This document shows positions 24,918 through 34,292 of a DNA stretch of 64,000 nucleotides, piece by piece. Source of the stretch: JANNSX01 sp046348995. Its GTDB lineage: Bacteria > Pseudomonadota > Alphaproteobacteria > Rhizobiales > Hyphomicrobiaceae. Both the position numbers and the translations under genes were made by a program. The notes under the pieces were generated by a model. It searched no databases. It was not told the origin of the DNA and saw nothing but the letters and a program-made list of their open reading frames with translations. The stretch spans positions 58,759 to 122,758 of the forward strand of contig JAXMDB010000014.1 in the NCBI GenBank assembly GCA_046348995.1. Direction: 5' to 3'. Within the stretch, counting starts at the first letter, position 1, and each line of letters starts with the position of its first letter.

Positions 24918-25831
24918 GGCAAGAGCCCTGCCTCACGCGCAATCATGAAGTGTCCAAGAGCCGCGATATTGTCTGGTGCCATTCGGCTGTTCAGGCCTGC
25001 CAGCTCAAACGCACGCGCATAACGTTGGGCCAGGTCGCTGCCACCGACGATGGTGACCGTGGTGGATCCGAAGTTGCCCGCCGCAGCCCTGATCTCGTCA
25101 CCGATCAGCATCCCCGACAGGTAGTCGGCGGCCATCTCTGTGCCGATCCGCCCAAAGAGCGGCAATGTGCGGACGCGGAAGAGCCGGTGCAGGAGATCGC
25201 CGGCGCCCGCCAGGCTCGCTTCGACACCCAACTTGAAGCCGGTGTCATTGAAGGGTCCCTCGACCATCAAAGTCCCCAGGATCGTGTGAGCCTTCAGCAC
25301 GCCGAAAAGCTCGCCCGTCATGTAGGTCGAGTGGTCCTCAATCTTGCCGCCGAGGACCCTGATCCACTTCGAATGCGTGCCTGGCATCACGTAGATGCCA
25401 TCGCCCATCCCTGCACCGGTGGCGCCGGCGATTTGCGTTTCTTCACCGCGCATGACGTCCGGCGCACCGTCACGCTCCGTTGTCAGGCCGGTGACGAACC
25501 AGAGCTCGATCCCGCTCGAGGACTGATGGCGGACGAGATTTTTTGCTAGCTCCTCTGCACCCGATGGCACCCGGATATAGGGTGTTTCGCGCCAGCCGTT
25601 GCGGCTGGTGATCATACCCGAAGCGACAATCGGCAAGGCGCGGTGCTCGAGCCAGGGCCGGACGACCCGTTGAAAGATCGGATCGAAGTCACGGTCTCCC
25701 ACCTGCATGATCCCCTGCGGTGCCGAGACTGTGTCGAGCACTTCGCCGTGATTTCCGATTAGGAAAGCACGCAAGGATGACGTGCCCCAGTCGATGCCGA
25801 TCAGGCAAGGCTCAGATTCGCTCGACCTCAT
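24914..25831 (-). CDS. dgoK: 2-dehydro-3-deoxygalactonokinase
   Basis: This 305-residue sugar kinase phosphorylates 2-keto-3-deoxygalactonate for the downstream aldolase. The ASKHA phosphate loop GIDWGTSSLRAFLI is at the N-terminus. Further conserved stretches read VASGMITSRNGW, MRGEETQIAG and MPGTHSKWIRV, all characteristic of DgoK. The genes for galactonate dehydratase and uptake are not in the window, so the operon is either minimal or serves another 2-keto-3-deoxy acid. The promoter should lie in 25832-26040. Confidence 0.94.
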   Translation of the reverse strand: MRSSESEPCLIGIDWGTSSLRAFLIGNHGEVLDTVSAPQGIMQVGDRDFDPIFQRVVRPWLEHRALPIVASGMITSRNGWRETPYIRVPSGAEELAKNLVRHQSSSGIELWFVTGLTTERDGAPDVMRGEETQIAGATGAGMGDGIYVMPGTHSKWIRVLGGKIEDHSTYMTGELFGVLKAHTILGTLMVEGPFNDTGFKLGVEASLAGAGDLLHRLFRVRTLPLFGRIGTEMAADYLSGMLIGDEIRAAAGNFGSTTVTIVGGSDLAQRYARAFELAGLNSRMAPDNIAALGHFMIAREAGLLP

Positions 25832-26040
25832 CCAACCGATCCTCGTAGGCGCTGCGCGATAGGCGTGCGGCAGTTATAGACTGTCCTCGTTGGACCCGGG
25901 AACGCCTCGATGCGAGCTGCTCGCCACCTCCCTAATCTTCAATTCGAACGTCGCCCGATGCCGGCCTGCTCGTTGCCGACGCACCGGTGGCAGCTTTGGA
26001 GGCCGGAGCCTTTTGGTCACGGCCTCCGGCGCCGTCCACG

Positions 26041-26202
26041 CTACTCCGTACGCGCGATCAGAACGGGAGCGTCTTGCGCTGTATCCGCGATTGGACTCTT
26101 CTGCTGAGGAATTTGTCTTTGCGATCCATCGCTCAGCTGCAGACATGCAACGGTAAGCACGGCGCCTGCGAGTGCTCCGAAAGTCAGATGTCCCGTCAGC
26201 AT
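26041..26202 (-). CDS. Small single-span membrane protein
   Basis: This 53-residue frame starts at ATG 26202 with a near-ideal Shine-Dalgarno (GGAGGAACAGC). It has one hydrophobic helix (LTFGALAGAVLTVACLQL) followed by a polar tail rich in Gln and Asp. The function is unknown. The strong ribosome binding site and coherent helix argue for a real gene. The tail would be periplasmic or cytoplasmic depending on orientation. It stands alone between dgoK and a LysR gene. Confidence 0.5.
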   Translation of the reverse strand: MLTGHLTFGALAGAVLTVACLQLSDGSQRQIPQQKSPIADTAQDAPVLIARTE

Positions 26203-26773
26203 GCTGTTCCTCCGGTCGGGCATGGCTGGCTACGAAACATCGTGGCCGCACTTCCTGTTCCAGGAGAGGACAGCAGAGCTGTGGACGATTGACGCCGGCA
26301 CCGTAATGGAACTTACCAACGCCCCAGGCGTTGAAATGGCAGCTGCGGCGTCAGAAGAAAAGTGCATATCTCGGTGAGAACGGCGGCCATCGCATCAACC
26401 GGATGACCGTAGTCGGACACCTGTGGATATCGCGAACCCACCATATGGATGGGTTCTGCACCAATTGGTGGTTTGGCCGCTTGCTTTCATTGGAGCGTCG
26501 ACAGGGTCTGGCGCGCGGAGCTATGCGGGCGCCAATACCAACCGGCCCGGCGTCCCTGTAGAAATGGCCGCCCGAGCGCTGCCAACGTTCCCTACGCGTC
26601 CGATGCTGATCGCGCCGGGCGATCAAAACGGTCTGCCATCGGCTCGACAGCGGCGATGTTGACGATGGGCTGTTTGGTTTCAATGGGCCGACGATCAGGC
26701 GTGGCCGGCGGGCCATACAACCTCGATTGACACCGCATCTGGCCCATGCGGAACATGCACACCTCGATGTGGT
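26203..26773. other. Intergenic region, no gene recognised
   Basis: This 571-bp gap has several overlapping frames but none with recognisable domains or a good start. The base composition is more mixed than in flanking genes. A perfect 7-bp stem CAACGCC-CCA-GGCGTTG lies at 26317-26333. The region may be decayed coding DNA, and the LysR gene promoter should be at its right end. Confidence 0.4.
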
Positions 26774-27754
26774 ATGAGGCCTGTGCCCATGGTCCAACGC
26801 CTTCCCCCGCTTCACGCCTTGCGAGCCTTCGAGGCCGTCGCGCGTCTCGGGAGTGTGACGGCCGCTGCCGACGACCTCTGCGTCACGCATTCGGCGGTCA
26901 GCCATCAGATCCGCCAGCTCGAGGAGTGGCTCGGCATCCGGCTCCTCGAGCGCAACGGCCGGGGCATCGTCCTAACATCTGCAGGAGAGCTCTATCGAAG
27001 CTCCGTTTGCGAGGCATTCGCCCGTCTCGTCGAGGGCACCCGCGTCCTCGAGCGCTCAGGCGATCGCTCATCGGTCCGCATCGGCGCCCTGCCGATGTTC
27101 CTGACGTCGTGGCTGCAGCCGCGCATGCGGGCCTTCTGGGCACAGCATCCCGAGATCGACGTCACCATCAGCTATAAACGGCCGACGACGCTATTTGATC
27201 CTGCCGAGACGGATCTGGCCGTTCTGTTCGGCTTGCCGGAGTATTGGCCCGACTATCAAGCGCAAGCCATCATGGAGGGGCATGCCGTCCCGGTGTGCAG
27301 CCGCGACTATCTCGAGCGGACGGGGCCGATCCGCAAGCCAGCCGACATCCTGAAGTGTCAACTCATCCATGACGATAGCCGAACGTTCTGGGCCGCCTGG
27401 CTCAGAAAGGCTGGACTCGATCCGCGCCTCGCCGAGCAGGGGCCGATTCTGGCCGATGGCAGCATGACGCTGTCGAGCGTCCTGGCAGGTGACGGCGTCG
27501 GGCTGCTGAGGCGGGCCGTCATCGGCCAGCAGCTTCTGACCCACAGCCTGGTGCAAGTCTCCGACATCGACATCGAAGGCGACCTCACCTACGTGCTCTT
27601 GTCCTCCGAAGCGAGTTTGCGCCGCAACGTCGTGATCTTTCGTGACTGGCTGATCGCGACCATCGAAGCGGAGAAGCGGTCTCCAATTGCTGCCGTCGCG
27701 TCGGGGCGGGCCGGCGTGAGCCGCATTGCCGACTCGTCAGCGACTTTCAACTGA
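26774..27754 (+). CDS. LysR-family transcriptional regulator (GcvA-like)
   Basis: This 326-residue regulator (321 if ATG 26789 is used) has the LysR winged HTH at about 10-70: PPLHALRAFEAVARLGSVTA, then HSAVSHQIRQLEEWLGIRLL. An effector-binding domain of the GcvA/AmpR type follows, with LTSWLQPRMRAFWAQHPEIDV and GDGVGLLRR. It is 60 bp upstream of the fused CoA-transferase in the same direction. It likely controls that gene and the following transport/oxidation genes, though autoregulation through a divergent target cannot be seen. No clear LysR T-N11-A box was assigned. Confidence 0.92.
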   Translation: MRPVPMVQRLPPLHALRAFEAVARLGSVTAAADDLCVTHSAVSHQIRQLEEWLGIRLLERNGRGIVLTSAGELYRSSVCEAFARLVEGTRVLERSGDRSSVRIGALPMFLTSWLQPRMRAFWAQHPEIDVTISYKRPTTLFDPAETDLAVLFGLPEYWPDYQAQAIMEGHAVPVCSRDYLERTGPIRKPADILKCQLIHDDSRTFWAAWLRKAGLDPRLAEQGPILADGSMTLSSVLAGDGVGLLRRAVIGQQLLTHSLVQVSDIDIEGDLTYVLLSSEASLRRNVVIFRDWLIATIEAEKRSPIAAVASGRAGVSRIADSSATFN

Positions 27755-27814
27755 CAAGCATCGCTTGCGGGTCGAAACTCCCGGCCATCTCGTCGATCTG
27801 AAACAGGGGGCACC

Positions 27815-30202
27815 GTGGCTCAGCCACTGACCGGTATCCGGGTTGTCGACTTCGGCCATTACATCGCCGGTCCGGCGGTCGGCATGATGCTGGCCGATCT
27901 CGGTGCCGAGGTCGTCAAAGTCGATCCGCCGGAAGGGCCGCGTTGGCGTGCCCCGCTCAACGCCATGCTGATGCGCGGCAAGCAGCAACGCACGATCGAT
28001 CTCAAGACCGCAGCCGGGATCGGCGCCGCCCGGGATCTGATCGCGACCGCGGACGTCGTCATCGAGAACTTTCGCCCGGGGACGATTGCCCGCCTCGGTC
28101 TCGGTGCCGCGCAGCTCTGCCGGGAGCATGACCGCCTCGTCTGGCTGTCGCTGCCCGGCTTCTCGGCGCTCGATCGTGACCGGGCCTCGCTCCGCGCCTT
28201 CGAGGGTATCGTTTGCGCGGCGGCCGGGGTCTATGCTGAACGGGGGCCGAGCCATGCCTTGCGAGGTAAAGGCCCGGCCTTTGTGCCCATGCCGATGGCA
28301 TCCGCCTATGCGACCGCATTCGGCACGCTTGCCGTGCTCGTTGCGCTCTATGCACGACGCAGAACCGGTCGCGGCGAGCAGATCGAGGTGCCGCTCTACA
28401 ACGCCCTGCTCGAGGGGCTTTCCTACAACCACCTCAAGCTGCACGGGCTGCCCGACCGGTATATGGACTGGCGCGGTGCAGACACGAAGGCGCGTGCCGC
28501 CGCCGGCCTCACCGGCCCGCTGCCCGAATCCCGCGTGCAGGAGCTGATCGATCCGCTCTATCGATCCTACCGCTGTGCGGATGGACGCTGGTACTATCTC
28601 GCGACCCCCGCGCATCGCCGTCTCGTCGAGGGCGTGTTGCGTCACTTCGGGATCTGGGAGCGCGCCATCGCCGATGGCCTCGGCACCGATGATCCGTATC
28701 TCTCCTCGCGGCGGTGGACGTCGCGTGAGGACGGATCGATCTTCGGTCTGCCGCGGCTTTCGGGGACCTGGGCCGCACGCTTGCGGCAGGAGCTGACCGA
28801 GGCCTTCGCCAAGAAGTCCGGTGCGGAGATCGAGGCGGAGCTTGCGTCCGCGGGGCTCTGTGGTGCGCTCGTCCGCTCCTCGCAGGAGTGGCTCGAGGAC
28901 CCGCATGCGCAGGCGAGCGGCCTCATACGGGCACACCGTGCATCACGCGAGCCGGGTCCATTTGCTTGGATTCGCCAAACGGGAAACGATTCGGCACAGC
29001 TGCCGGTCGCGACTGGTGCGCACGGTCTCCCCCTGTCGGGTTTGACCGTGCTCGATCTCGCCAATGTGATCGCCGGGCCGACGGTTGCCGGGACACTCGC
29101 CCGGTTCGGCGCGCGCGTCATCAAGATCGACGATGTTCGACCGGGTTTCGATCCTTTCATTACGGTGGTGCTTGGTTTGCAGGCGGGGCGCGGCAAGGAG
29201 AGCCTGCTCCTCGATTTGCGATCGGACGAGGGGCGACGTGTGTTCGAGGCCCTCGCACGCAAGGCCGATCTGGTCACCTACAACGGGACCGATCGCCAGC
29301 TCTCTGAGCTTGGGCTCGATCTTGATCGGCTCTCGGCCCTCAACCCACGGCTCTCGGTCATCCAAGTCGGCGCCTTCGGGGGACCCGCCACAGGGCCGAT
29401 GACGACCTATCGCGGGGTCGACGAGGTGCTGCAGGCGGCAACCGGCGTGATGAGCCGGATGACGCTGCCAGGGGTGCCGCCGGAAGAGTTCGCACATTTC
29501 GGTACGATCGATGTGCTCACCGGCATCTGCGGATCGATTGCGGCGATGGCCGCGCTTCTCGTCCGGGATCGGACGGGTAGCGGCTCGTGGGCGGCGAGCT
29601 CGCTCGCGGCCGGCGGCGCGCTGGTGCAACTTCCTTTCATGGTGCGGAGCGCCGATGGCACCATGGCAACGGCCGATCACCACCCGGACGGCTTGGGCGA
29701 AAGCGCCACCTATCGCATCTACGCCGTCCGCGACGGCTGGGCGTTCGTGGCCGCCCCGGATCGCTCCGAGCGTGATCTTGCGACGGCGCTCGGCGTGTCT
29801 GCGCCACTCGAGGAGGGCATCGCCACGCTGACAGCGGACGCGCTGCGTCGCCGACTCGAGCCGGCTGGCATCGCTGTTCATGCGCTGGACGACTACGCGA
29901 CACTCAGGGCTCGGCACTTGGTGGACGAGACCGCGATCGCAAGGGCGCTCGCCGAGAGAAGCGTCGCGTTTGTCCGCCATGCCGGCCACCCGCTGGGCTA
30001 TCCCGTCGATCTTGTGGCGCAATGCGCCATCCGTTTTTCCAGCACGCCTCTCCGCCAGCCCGCCCCGCATCCGAAGTATGGCAGCAGCACGCAAATGATT
30101 CTTGCCGAGGCGGGCGTCGCAGCCGACGATATCGCGCGCCTGATCGCCGATGGCGTGGCCGCGGAGCAATGGCCGCTTCACGACATGTATCTACCGGACT
30201 GA
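27815..30202 (+). CDS. Fused tandem family III CoA-transferase (CaiB/BaiF type)
   Basis: This 795-residue protein contains two complete CaiB/BaiF domains. The N-domain opens LTGIRVVDFGHYIAGPAVGM and continues GAEVVKVDPPEG and ADVVIENFRPGT. The C-domain begins near residue 408 with LSGLTVLDLANVIAGPTVAG and has GARVIKIDDV. Family III enzymes move CoA between carboxylic acids and normally form interlocked dimers of 400-residue chains, so this chain is a covalent pseudo-dimer. Start is GTG 27815 after GGGGGCACC. The neighbouring binding protein, GMC oxidoreductase and enoyl-CoA hydratase suggest carboxylate catabolism. The acyl substrate is unknown. Confidence 0.9.
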   Translation: MAQPLTGIRVVDFGHYIAGPAVGMMLADLGAEVVKVDPPEGPRWRAPLNAMLMRGKQQRTIDLKTAAGIGAARDLIATADVVIENFRPGTIARLGLGAAQLCREHDRLVWLSLPGFSALDRDRASLRAFEGIVCAAAGVYAERGPSHALRGKGPAFVPMPMASAYATAFGTLAVLVALYARRRTGRGEQIEVPLYNALLEGLSYNHLKLHGLPDRYMDWRGADTKARAAAGLTGPLPESRVQELIDPLYRSYRCADGRWYYLATPAHRRLVEGVLRHFGIWERAIADGLGTDDPYLSSRRWTSREDGSIFGLPRLSGTWAARLRQELTEAFAKKSGAEIEAELASAGLCGALVRSSQEWLEDPHAQASGLIRAHRASREPGPFAWIRQTGNDSAQLPVATGAHGLPLSGLTVLDLANVIAGPTVAGTLARFGARVIKIDDVRPGFDPFITVVLGLQAGRGKESLLLDLRSDEGRRVFEALARKADLVTYNGTDRQLSELGLDLDRLSALNPRLSVIQVGAFGGPATGPMTTYRGVDEVLQAATGVMSRMTLPGVPPEEFAHFGTIDVLTGICGSIAAMAALLVRDRTGSGSWAASSLAAGGALVQLPFMVRSADGTMATADHHPDGLGESATYRIYAVRDGWAFVAAPDRSERDLATALGVSAPLEEGIATLTADALRRRLEPAGIAVHALDDYATLRARHLVDETAIARALAERSVAFVRHAGHPLGYPVDLVAQCAIRFSSTPLRQPAPHPKYGSSTQMILAEAGVAADDIARLIADGVAAEQWPLHDMYLPD

Positions 30203-30359
30203 CACAGGAGCCTAGGACTGGCCGTCGGGGAGGAGCGTTGCGTATGCGGCTCCGACCCTGAAGCAGCGCTCACACGATCGTAAGGCAAAATCACTTATCG
30301 CCGACGAGGCGGGCCCTAGGATGCAGGTCTCAAAAACGCAAAACGGGAGGAAAGCCTAG

Positions 30360-31406
30360 ATGAGAAGAATGTTGATGCTGGCGAGCGCGTCCGTCGTCGC
30401 GGCCGGCCTTTGGGCGGCCAGCGCGTCGGCCGAGGACAAGATGACGCTCGTCGGCTGGGGCGGAGCTGCCAGCGAGGCGATCAATAAGGCGGTCGTTCAG
30501 CCGTTTATGCAGAAGACAGGCGTCAAAGTCACCGAGGACGGCGCCGGTCCCGAGATGGCAAAAATTCGCGCGATGGTCGAAGCCGGCACCGTGACCTGGG
30601 ACGTGGTGCAGATCGAAAGCGGCGCCGTCATCGAAGGCTGCGGCACCACCTTCGAGACCATCGACTGGGCCAAGCTCGGTCTCGACCGCTCCAAGTTCAT
30701 CGGCGCCGACATGACGGATTGCGGCATCCCGCTGTGGCTGTGGGCCAACGTCATCGCCTACGACACGACGAAGCTCAATCCCGGCCCGACCTCGATCAAC
30801 GATCTCTTCGATCTCAAGAAGTTCCCGGGCAAGCGCGCGCTCCGCAAGCGGCCCGATGCCAATCTCGAATGGGCACTGATCGCCGACGGCGTTCCGGCGG
30901 CCGACGTCTACAAGGTGCTCGCGACGCCAGAAGGGGTCGATCGGGCCTTCAAGAAGCTCGATACGATCAAGAGCGAGGTCGTCTGGTGGGATGCGGGCGC
31001 CCAGCCGCCGCAGCTCCTGGCCGATGGTCAGGTCGTGATGACATCCGCCTACAACGGCCGCATCACGAGCGCCATCAACACGGACAAGAAACCCTTCAAG
31101 ATCGTCTGGGACCATCAGGTCTACGACTTCGACTGGTATGCCGTCGTCAAAGGCACGCTCAATCTCGACGCCGCGATGAAGTACATGGCGTTCCAGGGCA
31201 TGCCCGAGCAGGGCGAGGCCATCGCCAACATCATTCCCTACGGCCCCGGCAACCGCGATGCGACGGCCAAGCTCAGCCCCGAGGTGCTGGCGACGCTGCC
31301 GACGGCGCCGGAGAACATGACGACGGCGGTCCAGGTCGATACGAAGTTCTGGGCCGACAACGGTGCGCAACTCATCGAGCGCTTCAACGCTTGGCTGGCG
31401 CAGTAG
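30360..31406 (+). CDS. ABC transporter periplasmic solute-binding protein (PotD/spermidine-putrescine type)
   Basis: This 348-residue exported binding protein has signal peptide MRRMLMLASASVVAAGLWAA ending ASA before EDKMTL. The mature fold is of extracellular solute-binding family 1/8: LVGWGGAASEAINKAVVQPF, WDVVQIESGAVIEGC, WANVIAYDT and VMTSAYNGRI near the hinge. GGGAGGAAAGCC gives a strong ribosome binding site. Polyamine-type or small organic-acid ligands are likely. No permease or ATPase gene is adjacent, so it is an orphan or works with distant partners. Confidence 0.9.
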   Translation: MRRMLMLASASVVAAGLWAASASAEDKMTLVGWGGAASEAINKAVVQPFMQKTGVKVTEDGAGPEMAKIRAMVEAGTVTWDVVQIESGAVIEGCGTTFETIDWAKLGLDRSKFIGADMTDCGIPLWLWANVIAYDTTKLNPGPTSINDLFDLKKFPGKRALRKRPDANLEWALIADGVPAADVYKVLATPEGVDRAFKKLDTIKSEVVWWDAGAQPPQLLADGQVVMTSAYNGRITSAINTDKKPFKIVWDHQVYDFDWYAVVKGTLNLDAAMKYMAFQGMPEQGEAIANIIPYGPGNRDATAKLSPEVLATLPTAPENMTTAVQVDTKFWADNGAQLIERFNAWLAQ

Positions 31407-31786
31407 CCCGTCATTCGCGGAAAGGGGGTGGCGGCGAGGGCGCCGCCGCCACCCTATGAGATTTGGACGTTGACGGATCGAGCCGCGCTGATCCGGGCCA
31501 CTCGAAGCCGAGACTTGCGCGGCGCAGAGTGGTTTCTGCTCTGCGATCACCGCAGACATGCGGGCAATCGTCGGCAAACGTCTGCTCTCCTCTTCGACGC
31601 AACCCTTGCTGCGAACCGGCTCTCAGCGGAATCGACAGCGCGAGCCCGCAGGACATCGCAAAGGCGTGGCTCAAGGCGAACGCTGCGAATTGACCTTCTG
31701 GTCGGGGACACGCACAACAGGCGTGAGGGTGACGACGAGACGGCCCTCGCGCCGATCGGCCCTGTCTCCATGCAAATTGACGCGAC
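31407..31786 (+). other. Gap between the binding-protein and GMC oxidoreductase genes
   Basis: This 380-bp stretch holds the GC hairpin at 31426-31454. The remainder has short frames without recognisable features and should hold the promoter of the GMC gene near its right end. Confidence 0.4.
31426..31454 (+). terminator. Probable transcription terminator after the binding-protein gene
   Basis: A perfect 11-bp GC stem, GGGTGGCGGCG (31426-31436) with CGCCGCCACCC (31444-31454), encloses a 7-base loop. It starts 20 bases after the stop codon. There is no T-run, so it may be a weak or Rho-assisted terminator or an mRNA-stabilising hairpin. Confidence 0.55.
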
Positions 31787-33415
31787 ATGACGGCCACGAA
31801 ACAGAAATACGACTACGTCATCATCGGCGCAGGCTCGGCGGGTTGCGTGATGGCAAACCGCCTGTCCGCCGACCCAGGTCTGCGCGTGCTGCTCCTCGAA
31901 GCGGGGCCGAAAGACGGCAGTGTCATCCTCAGGATGCCTGCAGCGATGGGGCTTCCGCTCGAGACCGACCGCTTCAACTGGAAATACCTGAGCGAGCCGG
32001 AGCCGGGGCTCGATGGGCGGATCAGCGAGCAACATCGCGGCCGTGTGCTGGGCGGATCGTCGGCGATCAACGGCATGATCTTCAACCGCGGAAATCCCAG
32101 GGACTTCGACGGTTGGGCGCAACGCGGCCTCGATCAATGGTCCTACGCCCATTGCCTCCCGTATTTCAGGCGGATGGAAACATTCGACAGCGGAGCCAGC
32201 GCGTATAGGGGTGGGGAGGGGCCGCTGTTCGTGCAGCGGTGCCGGGCGGAAAATCCGCTCTACGACGCCTTCCTGAGGGCCGCCGAGGACTATGGCCTGT
32301 CCCTGACGCCGGACCACAACGCCCATCGGCAAGAAGGCGTGCATGTGGCGCAAGCGACTATCAAGAACGGCGTGAGGCAAAGCACGGCAGAAGGCTACTT
32401 GAAACCCATTCGCAGCCGGAACAACCTCACCGTCGCCACCAAGTCCGCCGTTCGCAAGCTCCTGTCGTCAGGCAACAGGATATCCGGTGTCACGTACAGT
32501 CAGAACGGCATCGAGCACAGCGTCGAAGCCGAGAGGGAAGTGATCCTCTGCGCGGGGGCAATCGGCTCGCCGCATATCCTCATGCTGTCCGGCATCGGTG
32601 ACGCCGACGATCTGAAGCCGCATGGCATCAAGCTCGTCCGGCATCTACCGGGCGTTGGACGCGATCTGCAGGATCATCTCGGCGTACCGGTCCAATACAA
32701 TACACGCAAATCGGTTTCACCCGTCCGGCAGCTATCGCCTGTGGGCCGGTATATAACCGGCGCGCGGTGGGTGCTGACGAAGGGCGGGCTCGGTGGCAGC
32801 AATTTCTTCGAGGTCGGCGCTTTCTTCAAAAGCGACGATGGATTGGCCGGGCCGAACATACAACACGAGTTCTTCCCGATGATGGGCATGTACCATCAGG
32901 GCAAGTCCCAGGCGTGGGACGGTTTCCAGTATTTCACCAGCATCATGCATCCCAAGAGCCGCGGACGGATCAAGCTGAAATCCGCTGACCCTTCAGTTCA
33001 TCCGGAGCTTAAGTTCAACTACTTCTCCGATCCGGACGATGTTCGAACGCTCGCAATCGGCGTTCAGCGAACCAAGGAGATGGTCCGCCAGCGCGGATGG
33101 GACGAGCTCAGAAATGAGGATATCAGCCCGGGTCCCGATGCTCGTGACCTGACGCAAATCGAGAGCTGGGTGCGGGCGAATGCCGGAAGCGGCTATCACC
33201 CGGTTGCGACCTGCCGGATGGGCAGCGATGCCGGAGCGGTGACCGACCAAACCGGCAAAGTCCATGGCATGGAGGGGCTTCGGGTGGTCGATGCGTCCTT
33301 GATGCCGACCCTGACCACCGGAAACACCAACGCCCCGACGATCATGATGGCCGAGAAGCTCGCCGACGTGGTTCTCGGCAAGTCGTTGCCGGTGACTGCG
33401 GTCGCCTACGGCTGA
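31787..33415 (+). CDS. GMC-family FAD oxidoreductase (choline/alcohol dehydrogenase-like)
   Basis: This 542-residue flavoprotein oxidises an alcohol to an aldehyde. The N-terminal FAD motif is YVIIGAGSAGCVMANRLS with LLLEAGP. GMC signatures read HRGRVLGGSSAINGMIFNRG (signature 1) and GAIGSPHILMLSGIG (signature 2). The C-terminal active-site region has HPVATCRMG and LRVVDASLMPTLTTGNTNAP, with the catalytic His (SGYHPVATC) and the second position Asn (NTNAPT). The nearest class is choline-dehydrogenase-like, but many such proteins act on other alcohols. Betaine aldehyde dehydrogenase is not nearby, so choline is not implied. Confidence 0.92.
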   Translation: MTATKQKYDYVIIGAGSAGCVMANRLSADPGLRVLLLEAGPKDGSVILRMPAAMGLPLETDRFNWKYLSEPEPGLDGRISEQHRGRVLGGSSAINGMIFNRGNPRDFDGWAQRGLDQWSYAHCLPYFRRMETFDSGASAYRGGEGPLFVQRCRAENPLYDAFLRAAEDYGLSLTPDHNAHRQEGVHVAQATIKNGVRQSTAEGYLKPIRSRNNLTVATKSAVRKLLSSGNRISGVTYSQNGIEHSVEAEREVILCAGAIGSPHILMLSGIGDADDLKPHGIKLVRHLPGVGRDLQDHLGVPVQYNTRKSVSPVRQLSPVGRYITGARWVLTKGGLGGSNFFEVGAFFKSDDGLAGPNIQHEFFPMMGMYHQGKSQAWDGFQYFTSIMHPKSRGRIKLKSADPSVHPELKFNYFSDPDDVRTLAIGVQRTKEMVRQRGWDELRNEDISPGPDARDLTQIESWVRANAGSGYHPVATCRMGSDAGAVTDQTGKVHGMEGLRVVDASLMPTLTTGNTNAPTIMMAEKLADVVLGKSLPVTAVAYG

Positions 33416-33436
33416 GGCGAAGTCTCCCGGCGCGCC

Positions 33437-33592
33437 TCAACTGGAGCCAAGGGCGATGTAGGTGCTGCGCAATTGCGACGGCGTCACATCGTACTCGCGC
33501 TTGAACCCGTGGATCATGTGCGAGCTGTCCGTGAACCCGCATTCGAACGCGATCTGCGTGATCGATCGATTGCTGTCGCGACGGGCTGCGAC
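33437..33592 (-). pseudogene. AraC-family regulator remnant (C-terminal HTH only)
   Basis: The minus strand encodes DSNRSITQIAFECGFTDSSH followed by MIHGFKREYDVTPSQLR. This is the second helix-turn-helix of the AraC/XylS DNA-binding domain, reaching its normal C-terminus. The rest of the roughly 300-residue protein is missing: upstream the frame becomes low-complexity (RRRNRTAASPAVAARR) and runs into the end of the next gene. A 63-residue frame is open, but without the ligand and first HTH domains it is best read as a gene relic, perhaps of a former GMC-gene activator. Confidence 0.75.
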
Positions 33593-33611
33593 CGCTGGGG
33601 AAGCCGCGGTC

Positions 33612-34184
33612 CTATTGCGGCGACGCACAGTCCGGCCGCGGCGTGTTCTCGACCGTCATGGGGCCGTCCGTCAGGCCGGCGATATCCCGGAAGCCCTTCG
33701 TCGGCTCGAGATAGGTCCGGCGGATCGTGACACTCGGCCCGTGCAGGTAGCTTGCGATCGCAACGGAGACCTCGGCATCGATATCGGTCTCGACGGTCTC
33801 GATGGTCGAATGGCAGGCTACGAGATTGGCGAGGTCGTCAGCGTCGGCCGCGGTGCGCTTGCCCATCACGCAGGCCTCGAGCGCGGCCTTTGCCGGCATC
33901 ATCACATGCGCCTTGCCGAAGCCGTAGATGCTGGTTTGCGGAACCTTCTGGCCGTCGACCTCGACCTCGCCCTCCGAGCGCTGGGCCTGAAACGACATTT
34001 CTCCGAACGAGCCGACGACCTTGATCGTGCCGTCGGTCTCTCCCTCGTAGGTGACCGTCATGGTCGAGGGCTTTGGCGCATCCCGCTCCTCGCAGGTGAT
34101 CGTGAGGGTCGCCGCGCCGGCTGGTGGCGAGGCGAGCGCCAAGACGAGCAGGGCGGTCATTGTCGGCATCAAAAATCTTGGCAT
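33612..34184 (-). CDS. Secreted hypothetical protein
   Basis: This 190-residue protein has signal peptide MPRFLMPTMTALLVLALASP ending PAGAA. The mature part is beta-rich (TLTITCEERDAPKPSTMTVT) and contains three Cys (ITCEE, EACVMG, VACHST) plus a C-terminal Cys (RPDCAS), so up to two disulfides are possible. The function is unknown. The start at 34184 follows GAGGAG; the longer frame to 34265 lacks this. It lies downstream of nothing obvious on the same strand and upstream of the AraC relic. Confidence 0.75.
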   Translation of the reverse strand: MPRFLMPTMTALLVLALASPPAGAATLTITCEERDAPKPSTMTVTYEGETDGTIKVVGSFGEMSFQAQRSEGEVEVDGQKVPQTSIYGFGKAHVMMPAKAALEACVMGKRTAADADDLANLVACHSTIETVETDIDAEVSVAIASYLHGPSVTIRRTYLEPTKGFRDIAGLTDGPMTVENTPRPDCASPQ

Positions 34185-34292
34185 GCGGCTCCTCGACTTT
34201 CGGCAATCCAACGCGTCGGCATCCTCAGCGATTGTAGACAGAGCCGCGACGTCTGACCAAGCCATGCGGCTGGGCGCGTCGCGGGACGAGCT

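Noticed and set aside
26351..26905. 184-codon minus-strand frame upstream of the LysR gene
   Set aside because: It has Arg/Ser-rich composition, no good start signal and overlaps the LysR HTH region.
27737..28936. 399-codon minus-strand frame
   Set aside because: It lies opposite the CoA-transferase, has no domain and is rich in Arg/Gly, as expected for antisense of GC-rich coding DNA.
31787..33415. Choline dehydrogenase (betA) call
   Set aside because: The GMC fold is clear, but there is no betB or betI neighbour and substrate residues cannot be judged, so only the family name was kept.
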